Assembly: GCF_026683955.1 (NCBI RefSeq)
Contig: NZ_CP113343.1
Location: forward strand, 2,852,001-2,916,000
DNA: 64,000 nucleotides
Direction: 5' to 3'
Source: Arthrobacter sp. MMS18-M83
Lineage (GTDB): Bacteria; Actinomycetota; Actinomycetes; Actinomycetales; Micrococcaceae
The notes beneath the pieces are model-generated. The model worked only from the letters and a program-made list of their open reading frames with translations. It was not told the origin of the DNA and did not search any database. This document shows positions 1-7,878 of this stretch, one piece after another; within the stretch, counting starts at the first letter, position 1, and every line of letters starts with the position of its first letter. A program made the translations under genes and the position numbers.

Positions 1-1
1 G

Positions 2-484
2 CCGGCGGCCCCGTCGATTCCCGTCCTGCAAGCCCAGATCGATGCCTTCGACCACTACTACAACACCGAACGCGAACACCAGGCCCTGCCCGGGGCCCTG
101 ACCCCGCAGGAAGCCTGGGACGCGACCCCGAAAACACCCGCACCGGCCCTCCCGGAACCCGCCATGACCGTTCCGGCACCGGCACAGAGCACGCAACGGC
201 TCGTCAGGAACGACGGCCGCGTTACCGTGCTGGGAACCGCGTTCAACATCGGCCAGGACCAGGCCGGGAGCACCGTGCACATCGTTTACGACCACGCCGA
301 GATCATGTTCTTCGACACCCGCGGCACCGAGATCACCACCCACCCCCTGCCTGTCAAAGGCACCCGCTACGTCGGCAACGGCAAACCCTCAGGCATCGCA
401 GCAGACCCCGCCGGAGCACGCCGGAAACGGACACGCTACCCGCGCCTCAAACCACCCACGGACGAAGTGTCCACGAAGTCATGA
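2..484 (+). CDS. IS481-type transposase, C-terminal part (cut by window start)
   Basis: Open from the first bases of the window to a TGA at 482-484, leaving about 160 residues. The N-terminal part carries the end of an integrase-core (rve, DDE) domain: residues reading AFDHYYNTEREHQAL followed by TPQEAW are the usual end of IS481/IS3-type transposases. The following ~110 residues (NDGRVTVLGTAFNIG onward) look like the Mu-transposase-type C-terminal beta domain, and the tail is Lys/Arg rich. The catalytic DDE residues lie outside the window. Three 26-bp repeats follow at once and probably mark the element's right end. Family is confident; intactness cannot be judged. Confidence 0.82.
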   Translation, partial: PAAPSIPVLQAQIDAFDHYYNTEREHQALPGALTPQEAWDATPKTPAPALPEPAMTVPAPAQSTQRLVRNDGRVTVLGTAFNIGQDQAGSTVHIVYDHAEIMFFDTRGTEITTHPLPVKGTRYVGNGKPSGIAADPAGARRKRTRYPRLKPPTDEVSTKS

Positions 485-546
485 GACATCAACCGTCCAC
501 AAGGTCATGAGACATGAACTGTCCACGAGGTCCCGAGACATGACAA
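469..546. repeat. Three tandem 26-bp repeats at the transposase end
   Basis: Near-identical units start at 469, 495 and 521, an exact 26-bp spacing. Each shares the core GTCCAC-A-GGTC-GAGACAT with one to three substitutions. The first unit overlaps the transposase stop codon. Repeats here are probably transposase-binding sites or the right end of the IS element. No target-site duplication can be tested because the left end is outside the window. Confidence 0.8.
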
Positions 547-572
547 GGCCTCATAGCGACAACAACTGCCAG

Positions 573-1106
573 TCAGTTGGGTATTGTCGGGCGGTGGGCC
601 CGCATGAGTGCGCCCGTACCGCCGTCGAACTGGGTTGTGTGAAAGCTCGGCGCCTTGGCGACTTCCACGAACCCCCATCTACGATGCAACTCGATCGACG
701 CCAGGTTGGACGCGTTGACGACATACCAAGCTTCCGACGTGCGGCGCCATATCCAATCAAGTCGGGCTTGGGTCAGTGCTGTGCCGATGCCTCTGCGTCG
801 ATGTTCCGGCTGCACGGTGATCCCGCCCAGATAATGGCCCTTGGGAGCGAGGCCGTCGTCATGGTCCCAGAAGTGGGTCTTCCCCCAACCGGCAAGCTCT
901 CCGACGTCGGACACTCCGCGCACAAAAGCGACCACCACGAGGCGGGTGTCGTCGTCGATTGCTTTTTCCAAGCTGTTGGCGGCTGGAAGGGCGAGGCCAG
1001 CTTTGGCCTGGATGTCGAGAATGCGGGCGATGTCACTGGTTTTGGCCGGGCGGATTTCCGTACCTAGCTCAGGGGACACACAGTTGGAAAAGCCGTTTGC
1101 GCTCAT
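573..1106 (-). CDS. GNAT-family N-acetyltransferase
   Basis: A 177-residue protein of usual single-domain GNAT length. Residues ~98-110 read VQPEHRRRGIGTA, the acetyl-CoA pyrophosphate-binding signature (motif A, Q/R-x-x-G-x-G/A). The later NASNLASIELHRRWGF is the typical motif B region of small-molecule acetyltransferases. The ATG at 1106 is chosen because GGGAGG lies about 12 bases upstream; an in-frame extension to 1220 has no ribosome-binding site. The gene stands alone, divergent from the XRE-MurA gene. The substrate cannot be told from sequence. Confidence 0.85.
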   Translation of the reverse strand: MSANGFSNCVSPELGTEIRPAKTSDIARILDIQAKAGLALPAANSLEKAIDDDTRLVVVAFVRGVSDVGELAGWGKTHFWDHDDGLAPKGHYLGGITVQPEHRRRGIGTALTQARLDWIWRRTSEAWYVVNASNLASIELHRRWGFVEVAKAPSFHTTQFDGGTGALMRAHRPTIPN

Positions 1107-1234
1107 TCGAGTGAGCCTCCCTCCCAGTCGCGGTCGTGTCAATGCATATCGCACCAAACGACTATCTTGACGATAATGCGGCGTGTTGCACCATAAAATG
1201 GGCCCTCGTAGACCATCCATGATATTTATTGGTT

Positions 1235-2758
1235 ATGACGCAACCGACTGCCGAACATGTAGGTCACCTTCTTCGCGACGCCCGCGGCGAAAAGGGCTGG
1301 ACACAGGGACAGCTCGCCTCGGAACTGGGCACCAGCCAAAGCGCCATTGCCCGTATGGAACAGGGCAAGCAGAACCTCAGCCTCCGGATGATCGAACGCC
1401 TCGAGTCCATCTTCGGACGCACCATCGTCAAAGTGGGCAAACGGCAGATGACCCACCTGCGCGTTGAGGGCGGACGCACGCTCTCCGGCTCGGTGGACGT
1501 CAACAGTAGCAAGAATGCCGGCGTCGCGCTGCTTTGCGCGAGCCTCATCAACCGCGGCACCACCACCTTGCGCCGGCTGGCCCGGATCGAAGAAGTCAAC
1601 AGAATCGTCGAGGTCTTGACCTCCATCGGTGTCGAGTGCACCTGGCTGAACGGCAACGATTTGCGTATCCGCCGTCCGAAGACCCTTGACCTCGCCTCAA
1701 TGGACGTGGAGGCGGCGCGCCGCACTCGCAGCGTCATCATGCTGCTAGGTCCCCTCCTGGATGAGGCTGCCTCGTACCAACTGCCTTACGCTGGCGGTTG
1801 CGACCTCGGGACTCGAACTGTGGAACCGCACATGCAGGCGCTGCGGCAATTTGGGCTCTCCGTGGAGGCCAAGTCCGGTTTCTATTCCGTGCAGGCCCCA
1901 CCGGCCGACGGCGATCACCGCACCTTCGTGCTCACGGAACGTGGTGACACGGTGACGGAGAACGCCATCATGGCCGCCGCACACCGCAGCGGTACCACAG
2001 TGATCCGCAACGCCAGCCCCAACTACATGGTGCAGGATCTGTGTTTCTACCTGCAGGGGCTCGGCGTGGTGATTGACGGCATCGGGACAACCACCCTGAA
2101 GATCACGGGCCGCCCGGCGATCGACGTCGACATTGAGTACTTCCCGTCTGAAGACCCGATCGAAGCCATGAGCCTCATCACGGCAGGCATCGTGACCAAC
2201 TCGGAGGTCACCATCTGCCGGGTTCCGATCGAGTTCATGGAGATCGAACTGGCCACGCTTGAGCAGATGGGCCAGCAACTGGATATCTCCGGCGAATACT
2301 TTGCACGCAATCGGCGGACACGCTTGGTGGACGTCACCACCAAGCCATCCCGACTGCGCGCCCCCGAGGACAAGATCCATCCGATGCCGTTCCCCGGGCT
2401 GAACATCGACAACCTGCCTTTCTTCGCGGTCATCGCTGGCAATGCTGAGGGCCAGACCATGATCCACGACTGGGTCTACGAAAACAGGGCCATCTACCTG
2501 ACTGAGCTCAACAAGCTAGGAGCCCAGGTACAGCTCCTCGATCCCCACCGCATCTACGTCAATGGCCCCACCAAGTGGCGTGGGGCGGAAGTGGGATGTC
2601 CACCGGCCCTCCGTCCTGCCGCTTGCCTGCTGTTGGCCATGCTGGCGGCCCGTGGCACATCCGAGTTGCGCAATATCTACGTGATTGAACGCGGATACGA
2701 GGACCTGGCTGAGCGGCTCAACACCATCGGCGCCAAGATCGAGTACTTCCAGGACTGA
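1235..2758 (+). CDS. MurA-like enolpyruvyl transferase with N-terminal XRE HTH domain
   Basis: A 507-residue fusion. Residues ~8-62 form an XRE/Cro helix-turn-helix (QLASELGTSQSAIARMEQGK). From ~75 to the end is an EPSP-synthase-fold domain of the UDP-GlcNAc 1-carboxyvinyltransferase family. Key MurA residues are present: the Lys-Asn pair at 93-94 (SSKNAG), the phosphoenolpyruvate-binding Cys at 189 (YAGGCDLGTR), an Asp at 392 in FPGLNIDNLPF matching E. coli Asp305, and YENRAIYLTEL / RPAACLLLAMLA near the C-terminus. It could therefore make UDP-GlcNAc-enolpyruvate for peptidoglycan, but the DNA-binding head suggests a regulator that senses wall precursors or an autoregulated paralogue. An in-frame TTG at 1229 is an alternative start. 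No clear Shine-Dalgarno is seen, so the mRNA may be leaderless. Confidence 0.85.
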   Translation: MTQPTAEHVGHLLRDARGEKGWTQGQLASELGTSQSAIARMEQGKQNLSLRMIERLESIFGRTIVKVGKRQMTHLRVEGGRTLSGSVDVNSSKNAGVALLCASLINRGTTTLRRLARIEEVNRIVEVLTSIGVECTWLNGNDLRIRRPKTLDLASMDVEAARRTRSVIMLLGPLLDEAASYQLPYAGGCDLGTRTVEPHMQALRQFGLSVEAKSGFYSVQAPPADGDHRTFVLTERGDTVTENAIMAAAHRSGTTVIRNASPNYMVQDLCFYLQGLGVVIDGIGTTTLKITGRPAIDVDIEYFPSEDPIEAMSLITAGIVTNSEVTICRVPIEFMEIELATLEQMGQQLDISGEYFARNRRTRLVDVTTKPSRLRAPEDKIHPMPFPGLNIDNLPFFAVIAGNAEGQTMIHDWVYENRAIYLTELNKLGAQVQLLDPHRIYVNGPTKWRGAEVGCPPALRPAACLLLAMLAARGTSELRNIYVIERGYEDLAERLNTIGAKIEYFQD

Positions 2759-2857
2759 CGGCGTCGGATTTCGCACAATCATTCGCTGTGGCTGGGTAGC
2801 GAACCGCGGACTCGCCGAGCTGGACTATTTGTCCAGCGGAATGATTGTGCAGAATCC
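2759..2857. repeat. 99-bp palindromic repeat, copy 1 (MITE/REP-like)
   Basis: Starts just after the stop codon of the XRE-MurA gene. The ends are imperfect inverted repeats: GGATTTCGCACAATCATT near the left and its near-complement (AATGATTGTGCAGAATCC) at the right. A second copy of exactly the same length lies at 3766-3864 and aligns without gaps, agreeing at roughly four of five positions by eye. There is no coding capacity. It may be a small non-autonomous element or a structured intergenic repeat that also acts as a terminator between convergent genes. Confidence 0.8.
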
Positions 2858-2858
2858 T

Positions 2859-3683
2859 TCACCCGCGAGGGCAGCCGCGTTCCAGCATGGCCCGGATTTC
2901 CCGGAGAACCGCGCCCGGATTGTTCCATATCTGCTCGGGTGGGTAGCTCAAAACTGCGTAACCCTGGGTTTGCGCGATGTTGGACCGGCTCATGTCCCGG
3001 CGCCAAGCTTCGCGTGAACTGTGGAATTGGTAGCCGTTGATCTCAACGACGAGCCAGCTTTCGATCAAGAAGTCCACCCGCCCGACGCCGGCGATCTGGA
3101 CTTGACGGCGGAACTTGAGCCCCGCTGATTCGAACAGGAGCCGCGCGCTGATCTCCGGTACCGACTCTGACAAACCGTCAGCCATTGCCAAGCGCTTTCG
3201 GGCAGTTCCGTAATATTTTGCTGTCATTTCGGACTCAAGGACGAACCTGGGTACACCGTGATGCTGCATGGCAGACTGCGCCATGGCTATGGCATCTACT
3301 TCGCTGAGGCATGTCAGTCCGTGAATTACGGTGTCCTCAAGACTAGCGATCGGCAGGCGTTGGTCCGGCTCGAAGCGAAGGCCACTATGCCTGGCGAAGT
3401 GTCGGCCGCGGTGGTGTTTGCTGACCAGGTGAAGACGCCCCGGCCGGTCCTTGAGCCAAAGCTGGTAACGGGAGCCACTGGATGCGCACGTTAGGAGCGA
3501 ATTGTCGATGATGGCCTCCAAAAATTCGGGGTCCGCGTCCGGTAAAGCCCAGACACCCTTGCGAGGTTGGATAGCCCCGGCGGAGGCCAAGCTCCGCACA
3601 GCACGCTCGGAGTAGCCTTCCCGTCGCAGCAAGCCAACCCGGGCTACCCCGCCGAGCGATTTCAAGAATTCCAACGGGTCCAT
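2859..3683 (-). CDS. DUF559-type PD-(D/E)XK endonuclease-like protein
   Basis: A 274-residue protein. The N-terminal ~60 residues (GVARVGLLRREGYSERAVRS) resemble the winged-helix domain of AbiEi-type proteins. The C-terminal ~75 residues (VGRVDFLIESWLVVEINGYQ, then SRSNIAQTQGYAVLSYPPEQ) match the DUF559 / Vsr-like nuclease fold, with the D...E-x-N core of a PD-(D/E)XK site. Proteins of this layout are common in Micrococcaceae and usually have no known role. The start ATG at 3683 gives the full winged helix. It sits between the two 99-bp repeats. No AbiEii partner or other defence gene is adjacent, so a toxin-antitoxin role is not supported. Confidence 0.7.
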   Translation of the reverse strand: MDPLEFLKSLGGVARVGLLRREGYSERAVRSLASAGAIQPRKGVWALPDADPEFLEAIIDNSLLTCASSGSRYQLWLKDRPGRLHLVSKHHRGRHFARHSGLRFEPDQRLPIASLEDTVIHGLTCLSEVDAIAMAQSAMQHHGVPRFVLESEMTAKYYGTARKRLAMADGLSESVPEISARLLFESAGLKFRRQVQIAGVGRVDFLIESWLVVEINGYQFHSSREAWRRDMSRSNIAQTQGYAVLSYPPEQIWNNPGAVLREIRAMLERGCPRG

Positions 3684-3765
3684 GGATCGAGCTAGCCACG
3701 ATTCCGGCCTTCATTGACTTGGGAAATGGCTCCATGTGGACAGATCGGGCTGTGGAGGAGCGGTC

Positions 3766-3864
3766 CGGCGTCGGATTTCGCACGATCATTCGCCGCAGCT
3801 GGGTGGCAGTCCGCGGAATCGCGGGCATCGGAAGTTCATCCAGCAGAATGATCCAGCAGAATCC
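3766..3864. repeat. 99-bp palindromic repeat, copy 2 (MITE/REP-like)
   Basis: Same length and orientation as the copy at 2759-2857 and aligned without gaps. The outer arms (CGGATTTCGCAC at the left, CAGAATCC at the right) are best conserved and the centre has diverged. It lies in the ~260-bp gap between the DUF559 gene and the carboxylate-amine ligase gene, which otherwise holds nothing recognised. Confidence 0.8.
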
Positions 3865-3943
3865 GTCGGGAGTCAGACTCCGGCGCAGGCCTCCCCTGTC
3901 CCGCCCCTGTTTCCGAAAGGCTGCCATGGCGCACAATTGATCC

Positions 3944-5248
3944 GTGCGCACTTTTGGTGTGGAAGAGGAGTTGCTGATCGTCGATCCCGTGACCGGCGAG
4001 CCCCTTGCCCTTGCCGACGCGCTCCTTTCGGGCATGGCCCCGAACGGCGCACCCCAGAACGGCGCACCCCAGAACGGCGCACCCCGGGACGGCGCACCCC
4101 GGGACGGCCCCACCCCGGACGACCCCGAAACCAGCTTCAACCCTGAGGACATGGACGACCCCGATACCGCCCTCACCCACGAGCTCAAGCTTGAGCAGAT
4201 CGAGACGCAGACCAGGCCATGCCGCAGCTACGCTGAACTGTTGCACCAGATCCGCAAAGGGCGGGGCCTCGCGAGCCACGCGGCACGGCGCCACGGTGCA
4301 AGGATCGCGGCGTTGGCCACGTCACCTGTGGACGCCGCTTTGCACACCACTCCGGATCCCCGGTATGCCGTCATGCTAGAACGCTTCGGCATCACGGCAC
4401 ATGAACAGCTCACCTGTGGATTCCACGTACACACCTCGATCGAGTCCCCGGAAGAAGGCGTGGTAGTCCTGGACCACATCCGCGACAAGCTCGCAGTCCT
4501 CACCGCGATCAGCGCCAATTCGCCCTTTTGGCGGGGGCTGGCGACGGGCTTTGAGAGCTACCGGACGCAAGCCTGGAACCGTTGGCCGTCCTCGGGTCCG
4601 TCGGCCGTCTTCGGTTCCTTGGCCTCCTACCGGCGGGTGGTCGGAAGGCTCATCGAAACGGGTGTCCTGCTGGATGAAGGCATGGTCTACTTCGATGCCC
4701 GGCTATCCCGGCACGTTCCCACGGTGGAAGTTCGCGTTGCCGATGTCTGCCTCCGGGCAGAGGACGCCGCGTTGATCGCGGTGCTCGTCAGGGCCTTGGT
4801 GGAGACCTCTGTGCGTGAATACCATGCCGGCATAGAGCCTGCGGCAGTGCCCACGGTGCTTTTGCGGATGGCGTCGTGGCAGGCGAGCAACTTTGGACTC
4901 CGCGGCGAACTCCTGGACTTTGGAACCTTTCGGCCCGAGCCTGCCGCCGACGTGGTCTGGTCGCTGGTGGAATATCTGGAACCGGTGCTCGCCGAACAGG
5001 GTGAATTCGATTTGGCGAAGGCCGGCGTGGCAGCCATCCTGAGCCGCGGCAACGGCGCCATCGAACAGCGTGGTGTTGCCGATCGCTGGAGCGAGAACAA
5101 CGGCGGGGCGCCCGACGCCTCCGGGCTGGCCGCCGTCGTCGAGCACGCCGTTCAGATCACGATGCGATCAGAGAGGGACGAGAGCGACACGAAGCCGCAG
5201 CCTGTCCTCACCTGGGTGCGCCAGGACTGGCGCGAGGCGCCCGGCTAA
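3944..5248 (+). CDS. YbdK-type carboxylate-amine ligase (glutamate-cysteine ligase 2 family)
   Basis: A 434-residue member of the GCS2 family. It opens with the diagnostic [14 protein letters not shown] and has the CGFHVHTSI signature near residue 165, which in this family lies in the ATP/metal site. Relatives make gamma-glutamylcysteine weakly or ligate other amines; actinobacterial copies have unproven substrates. Residues ~32-57 are a low-complexity insert of repeated NGAPQ/DGAPR units encoded by 15-bp DNA repeats. The GTG at 3944 is chosen because the conserved family N-terminus begins there. A CACAAT hexamer six to seven bases upstream could be a -10 for a leaderless transcript. It is alone in its transcription unit. 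Confidence 0.85.
   Translation: MRTFGVEEELLIVDPVTGEPLALADALLSGMAPNGAPQNGAPQNGAPRDGAPRDGPTPDDPETSFNPEDMDDPDTALTHELKLEQIETQTRPCRSYAELLHQIRKGRGLASHAARRHGARIAALATSPVDAALHTTPDPRYAVMLERFGITAHEQLTCGFHVHTSIESPEEGVVVLDHIRDKLAVLTAISANSPFWRGLATGFESYRTQAWNRWPSSGPSAVFGSLASYRRVVGRLIETGVLLDEGMVYFDARLSRHVPTVEVRVADVCLRAEDAALIAVLVRALVETSVREYHAGIEPAAVPTVLLRMASWQASNFGLRGELLDFGTFRPEPAADVVWSLVEYLEPVLAEQGEFDLAKAGVAAILSRGNGAIEQRGVADRWSENNGGAPDASGLAAVVEHAVQITMRSERDESDTKPQPVLTWVRQDWREAPG
4043..4117 (+). repeat. Five 15-bp tandem repeats inside the carboxylate-amine ligase gene
   Basis: Units start at 4043, 4058, 4073, 4088 and 4103. The first two (AACGGCGCACCCCAG) are identical and the later ones drift to GACGGCGCACCCCGG. 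Because the unit is a multiple of three it encodes the pentapeptide NGAPQ/DGAPR and can change copy number without shifting the frame. Confidence 0.9.
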
Positions 5249-5273
5249 CCACGCCGGGGCTAACCCGCACCTG

Positions 5274-6482
5274 CTAGACCTGCTTGAGTGCCCGTTCCAG
5301 GTCCCGGATGAGGTCGTCCACATCCTCCAGTCCCACCGAAAGCCGTACCACACCGTCAGCCAGCCCGATGGCCGCGCGGCCTTCCGGACCCATGGCACGG
5401 TGCGTGGTGGTGGCGGGGTGGGTGATGAGGGACTTGGAGTCGCCCAGGTTGTTTGAGATGTCGATGACGGAGAGCCCGTCCAAAAGCGCGAAGGCGGCCT
5501 CTTTCGCCGAGCGCCCCGCAGAGGCGAGCAGTTCGAAGGTGAGCACCGTGCCGCCGGCCTTCATTTGCTTCGCGGCGAGCTCGTACTGCGGGTGCGACTT
5601 CAAGAGCGGGTACTTGACCCAGCTGATGGCCGGCTGTTGCTCAAGCCATTCCGCGATCCGCAGCGCTGACGCCGAGGAGTGGTTCACGCGCAGCCCCATC
5701 GTTTCGAGGCCCTTGGTCAGGACCCAGGCGTTGAACGCGGAGAGGGATGGCCCGGTGTGTCGCATGAGCTGCTTGACGGGACCGTCGATGAACTCCTTGG
5801 TGCCCATGATCGCTCCGCCCAGGACCCGGCCTTGGCCGTCGATGTGCTTGGTGCCCGAGTAGACGATCACGTCCGCGCCCAGATCGCCGCAGCGCTGCAG
5901 CAGGGGAGTGGCAAAGACATTGTCGACGACGACGGTGGCGCCCGCCGCGTGGGCCAGTTCGCTCACCGCGGCGATGTCGACGATTTCCTGCATGGGGTTC
6001 GACGGCGACTCGAAGAACACTGCCGTAGTCGGCTCGGACAACGCGGCACGCCACTGGCCCAGGTCCGGCCCGTCGACGAAGACGGTCTCGACTCCCCAGC
6101 GCGGCAGGATCTCGTTGAGGATGACGAAGCAGGAACCGAACAGTGAGCGCGCGGCAACCACCCGGTCACCGGCTGCCAGCAACGCACCGAGGGCGGTGAA
6201 GACAGCGGACATGCCCGACGCCGTCGCGAAGCACGCCTCGGTGCCTTCGAGCAGGCGGAGGCGCTCCTGGAAGGTGGCCACGGAGGGGTTGCCGTAACGG
6301 GAGTAGACGAAGCGTTCGTCCTCTCCGGTGAACGCGCGCTCGGCTGCTGCCGCGGACTCGTAGACGAAGCCGGAATTGAGGAAAACGGCCTCGGAAGTCT
6401 CCTGGAAATTGGTACGGTCAAGGCCACCGCGGACTGCCTGGGTGTCAGGGCTCCAGCCGGCGGCGTCAGGATTGAAAGTCAC
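5274..6482 (-). CDS. metZ: O-succinylhomoserine sulfhydrylase
   Basis: A 402-residue PLP enzyme of the Cys/Met metabolism family (gamma family). The Schiff-base lysine is Lys212 in VYSGTKHIDGQGR, and ATASGMSAVF and SRYGNPSVATF are the usual cofactor and substrate segments. The IDGQGR run after the lysine is characteristic of MetZ rather than cystathionine gamma-synthase. It makes homocysteine directly from O-succinylhomoserine and sulfide in the cytosol. The GTG start at 6482 directly follows the rhodanese TAA. It is the last gene of a riboswitch-led operon with DUF1737 and rhodanese genes, which fits repression by S-adenosylmethionine. Confidence 0.9.
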   Translation of the reverse strand: MTFNPDAAGWSPDTQAVRGGLDRTNFQETSEAVFLNSGFVYESAAAAERAFTGEDERFVYSRYGNPSVATFQERLRLLEGTEACFATASGMSAVFTALGALLAAGDRVVAARSLFGSCFVILNEILPRWGVETVFVDGPDLGQWRAALSEPTTAVFFESPSNPMQEIVDIAAVSELAHAAGATVVVDNVFATPLLQRCGDLGADVIVYSGTKHIDGQGRVLGGAIMGTKEFIDGPVKQLMRHTGPSLSAFNAWVLTKGLETMGLRVNHSSASALRIAEWLEQQPAISWVKYPLLKSHPQYELAAKQMKAGGTVLTFELLASAGRSAKEAAFALLDGLSVIDISNNLGDSKSLITHPATTTHRAMGPEGRAAIGLADGVVRLSVGLEDVDDLIRDLERALKQV

Positions 6483-6893
6483 TTAGATGTTCCCCAGGTT
6501 CGTCGGAAGTCCACGGTTTTTCCAGCCGTTGACGGTTCGCTCGCCATAGCGGTCAGGCTCGCCTTCAAAGCCCTCCAACACGTTGTAGGCGGTGTAGCCG
6601 GCCTGTGTTGCGGCGATGGCGGCGGCGATGGAACGCTGGCCGGAACGGCAGAGGAAAACCAGCTCGGTGCCATCAGCCTCCGGGGCCTGCTGCGTCAGCT
6701 CTTCGATGAAACGCGTGTTGGGGATCCCGCCGGCAAGGTTCCACTGGATGAACAGGGGATCGTTTTCGGTGGCCTTGGTGTCTGGAATGCCGATGTGTGC
6801 CCACTCGCCTTCGGTGCGGACGTCCACCAGGATGGCGCCCTGCTCCAGTTTGGCCCAGGCGTCGTGCGGGCTCAGGTCGCCTGCGTAGCTCAT
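6483..6893 (-). CDS. Rhodanese-like sulfurtransferase
   Basis: A 136-residue single rhodanese domain. AILVDVRTEGEW is the CH2A-type strand and LCRSGQRS holds the catalytic Cys82 in a six-residue loop of the sulfurtransferase type. It could carry persulfide sulfur for homocysteine synthesis by the next gene, metZ; that link is inferred from the operon. Its ATG overlaps the upstream DUF1737 stop by 4 bp and its TAA touches the metZ GTG, so the three genes are translationally coupled. Confidence 0.9.
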   Translation of the reverse strand: MSYAGDLSPHDAWAKLEQGAILVDVRTEGEWAHIGIPDTKATENDPLFIQWNLAGGIPNTRFIEELTQQAPEADGTELVFLCRSGQRSIAAAIAATQAGYTAYNVLEGFEGEPDRYGERTVNGWKNRGLPTNLGNI

Positions 6894-7147
6894 GCGTGGC
6901 CCTCGCCGTCGAACTCTTCGTCGAGTGCATCCACTGCAGATGCGACTGCCGCATCCGCGCTGGCGATCGCCGCGGGGAGGACGATGGCCTGCGCCACGAT
7001 CACGTCCGTGCCGTTGAAGGTGGCAGCCGGGCTGCCGTGCAGCACGTAGCCTTCCGAGAGCGCGGTGGAGATCCGCTCGCAGAATTCCTTGGTGTCGGGA
7101 CCCGTGATGAGCCGGTAGGAGAGTTTTTCTTCGGTGGGTTCAGGCAT
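6890..7147 (-). CDS. DUF1737-domain protein
   Basis: An 85-residue protein. The N-terminal ~55 residues (YRLITGPDTKEFCERISTAL, then SEGYVLHGSPAATFNG) are a DUF1737 domain, a small fold of unknown role. The C-terminal ~30 residues are alanine rich. A strong GAGGAGC ribosome-binding site lies just upstream, directly at the 3' end of the riboswitch. First gene of the metZ operon; a role in sulfur metabolism is inferred only from position. Confidence 0.8.
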   Translation of the reverse strand: MPEPTEEKLSYRLITGPDTKEFCERISTALSEGYVLHGSPAATFNGTDVIVAQAIVLPAAIASADAAVASAVDALDEEFDGEGHA

Positions 7148-7154
7148 TGGTGCT

Positions 7155-7272
7155 CCTCAGTCACGCTTGCAGTTCGAAAGTGTCGATACGCCGAGTAGTC
7201 ACCTGAGGCACCCCGCCGGAGAGAGGGTTGCCGACCAGCAAGTCAGGGCTTCGCGCTGGTGCTCATTACTCA
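7155..7272 (-). promoter_or_regulatory. SAM-IV-type S-adenosylmethionine riboswitch
   Basis: The transcript of the minus strand contains the conserved SAM-I-clan core GCAACCCUC...GGGGUGCC. A GAGTA/TACTC closing stem (P1) and ACCAGC/GCTGGT (P2) are present. A pseudoknot pairing, CCTGA in the P2 loop with TCAGG after P3, differs in sequence from the mycobacterial SAM-IV example I recall but keeps the pairing. The 3' CTGCAAGCG segment is the SAM-IV hallmark. The ribosome-binding site GAGGAGC follows at once, so control is probably at translation initiation. The downstream genes DUF1737-rhodanese-metZ fit SAM repression of methionine synthesis. Confidence 0.85.
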
Positions 7273-7276
7273 AGAA

Positions 7277-7319
7277 GAAAATAACATCCACGACGGCGGC
7301 CCGCACCACCGGCCGTCGT
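7277..7319 (-). terminator. Candidate Rho-independent terminator (minus strand)
   Basis: A perfect 8-bp stem ACGACGGC/GCCGTCGT (7290-7297 with 7312-7319) is followed on the minus strand, after five bases, by the T-rich run TTATTTTCTTCTT. It would end transcription of the 119-residue gene upstream and separate it from the riboswitch. With the riboswitch it fills the ~305-bp gap 7148-7452; nothing else is seen there. Confidence 0.5.
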
Positions 7320-7452
7320 CATGTTCCGTAACCGGGGCGGCGGCCTAGCGGATCCGAGCGAAGAGCAGCGCTCGACGTCGGCCCTTGCGGGACCCGAATG
7401 CCCCTGCAAATATGTGGCAGGATCACGCATTTACCCAGCGTGGCTGGCTGAG

Positions 7453-7812
7453 CTAGGCCTCGGTTTCCCTCGGAAGCGGTTCCAGGCTTGCTTGGATCCG
7501 TCGTGGCAATGGTTTGGACTCTTGCACAAAATACGACGGTGAATGATGGAAGGTAGTGCCTTGATGCTTTCGGATTTCGAGCAACTCGTGGACGGATATC
7601 CCGGTGGCCGTGGCCAAGGCATGCAGCGAGAGGCTGTTGTGATGAGCTAAGGCAAAAACCACGCCTGACAGGGCTTCGAAACCTTCTGTCTCGTAGATTT
7701 CCTGTACCAAGTTGGACATGGCATTCGCATCGTCGATTGATCCCGCTGACGCGGCAGTCGCCATGGCAGTCAGCGACCATGCAGCGGAGTCGGGGCTGAT
7801 GTAAATGCTCAT
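7453..7812 (-). CDS. Hypothetical protein, 119 aa
   Basis: I do not recognise the family. The protein is helical in appearance with no signal peptide or membrane segment. Residues ~60-85 (LSLHALATATGISVHELLEI) look like a degenerate helix-turn-helix, so a small regulator is possible. Codon use is like that of its neighbours and the ATG is preceded by a weak GGGTGT. It is divergent from the lipoprotein gene at 8056. Confidence rests on codon pattern and position only. Confidence 0.55.
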   Translation of the reverse strand: MSIYISPDSAAWSLTAMATAASAGSIDDANAMSNLVQEIYETEGFEALSGVVFALAHHNSLSLHALATATGISVHELLEIRKHQGTTFHHSPSYFVQESKPLPRRIQASLEPLPRETEA

Positions 7813-7878
7813 GACGACACCCTACGGACTCAAGCCCACTTGTGGAATGGGCGGAAACGTTTCCTCGCCAACCCAAGC

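Noticed and set aside
1167..1199. Promoter TTGACG...TAAAAT upstream of the XRE-MurA gene
   Set aside because: The spacing is 21 bp, too long for a normal promoter, and no better pairing was found.
573..1220. Longer 215-residue start for the GNAT protein
   Set aside because: The extra N-terminus is not family-like and lacks a ribosome-binding site; ATG 1106 has GGGAGG upstream.
2859..3683. AbiE-type toxin-antitoxin pair
   Set aside because: Only the AbiEi-like N-terminal domain is seen; there is no AbiEii nucleotidyltransferase gene beside it.
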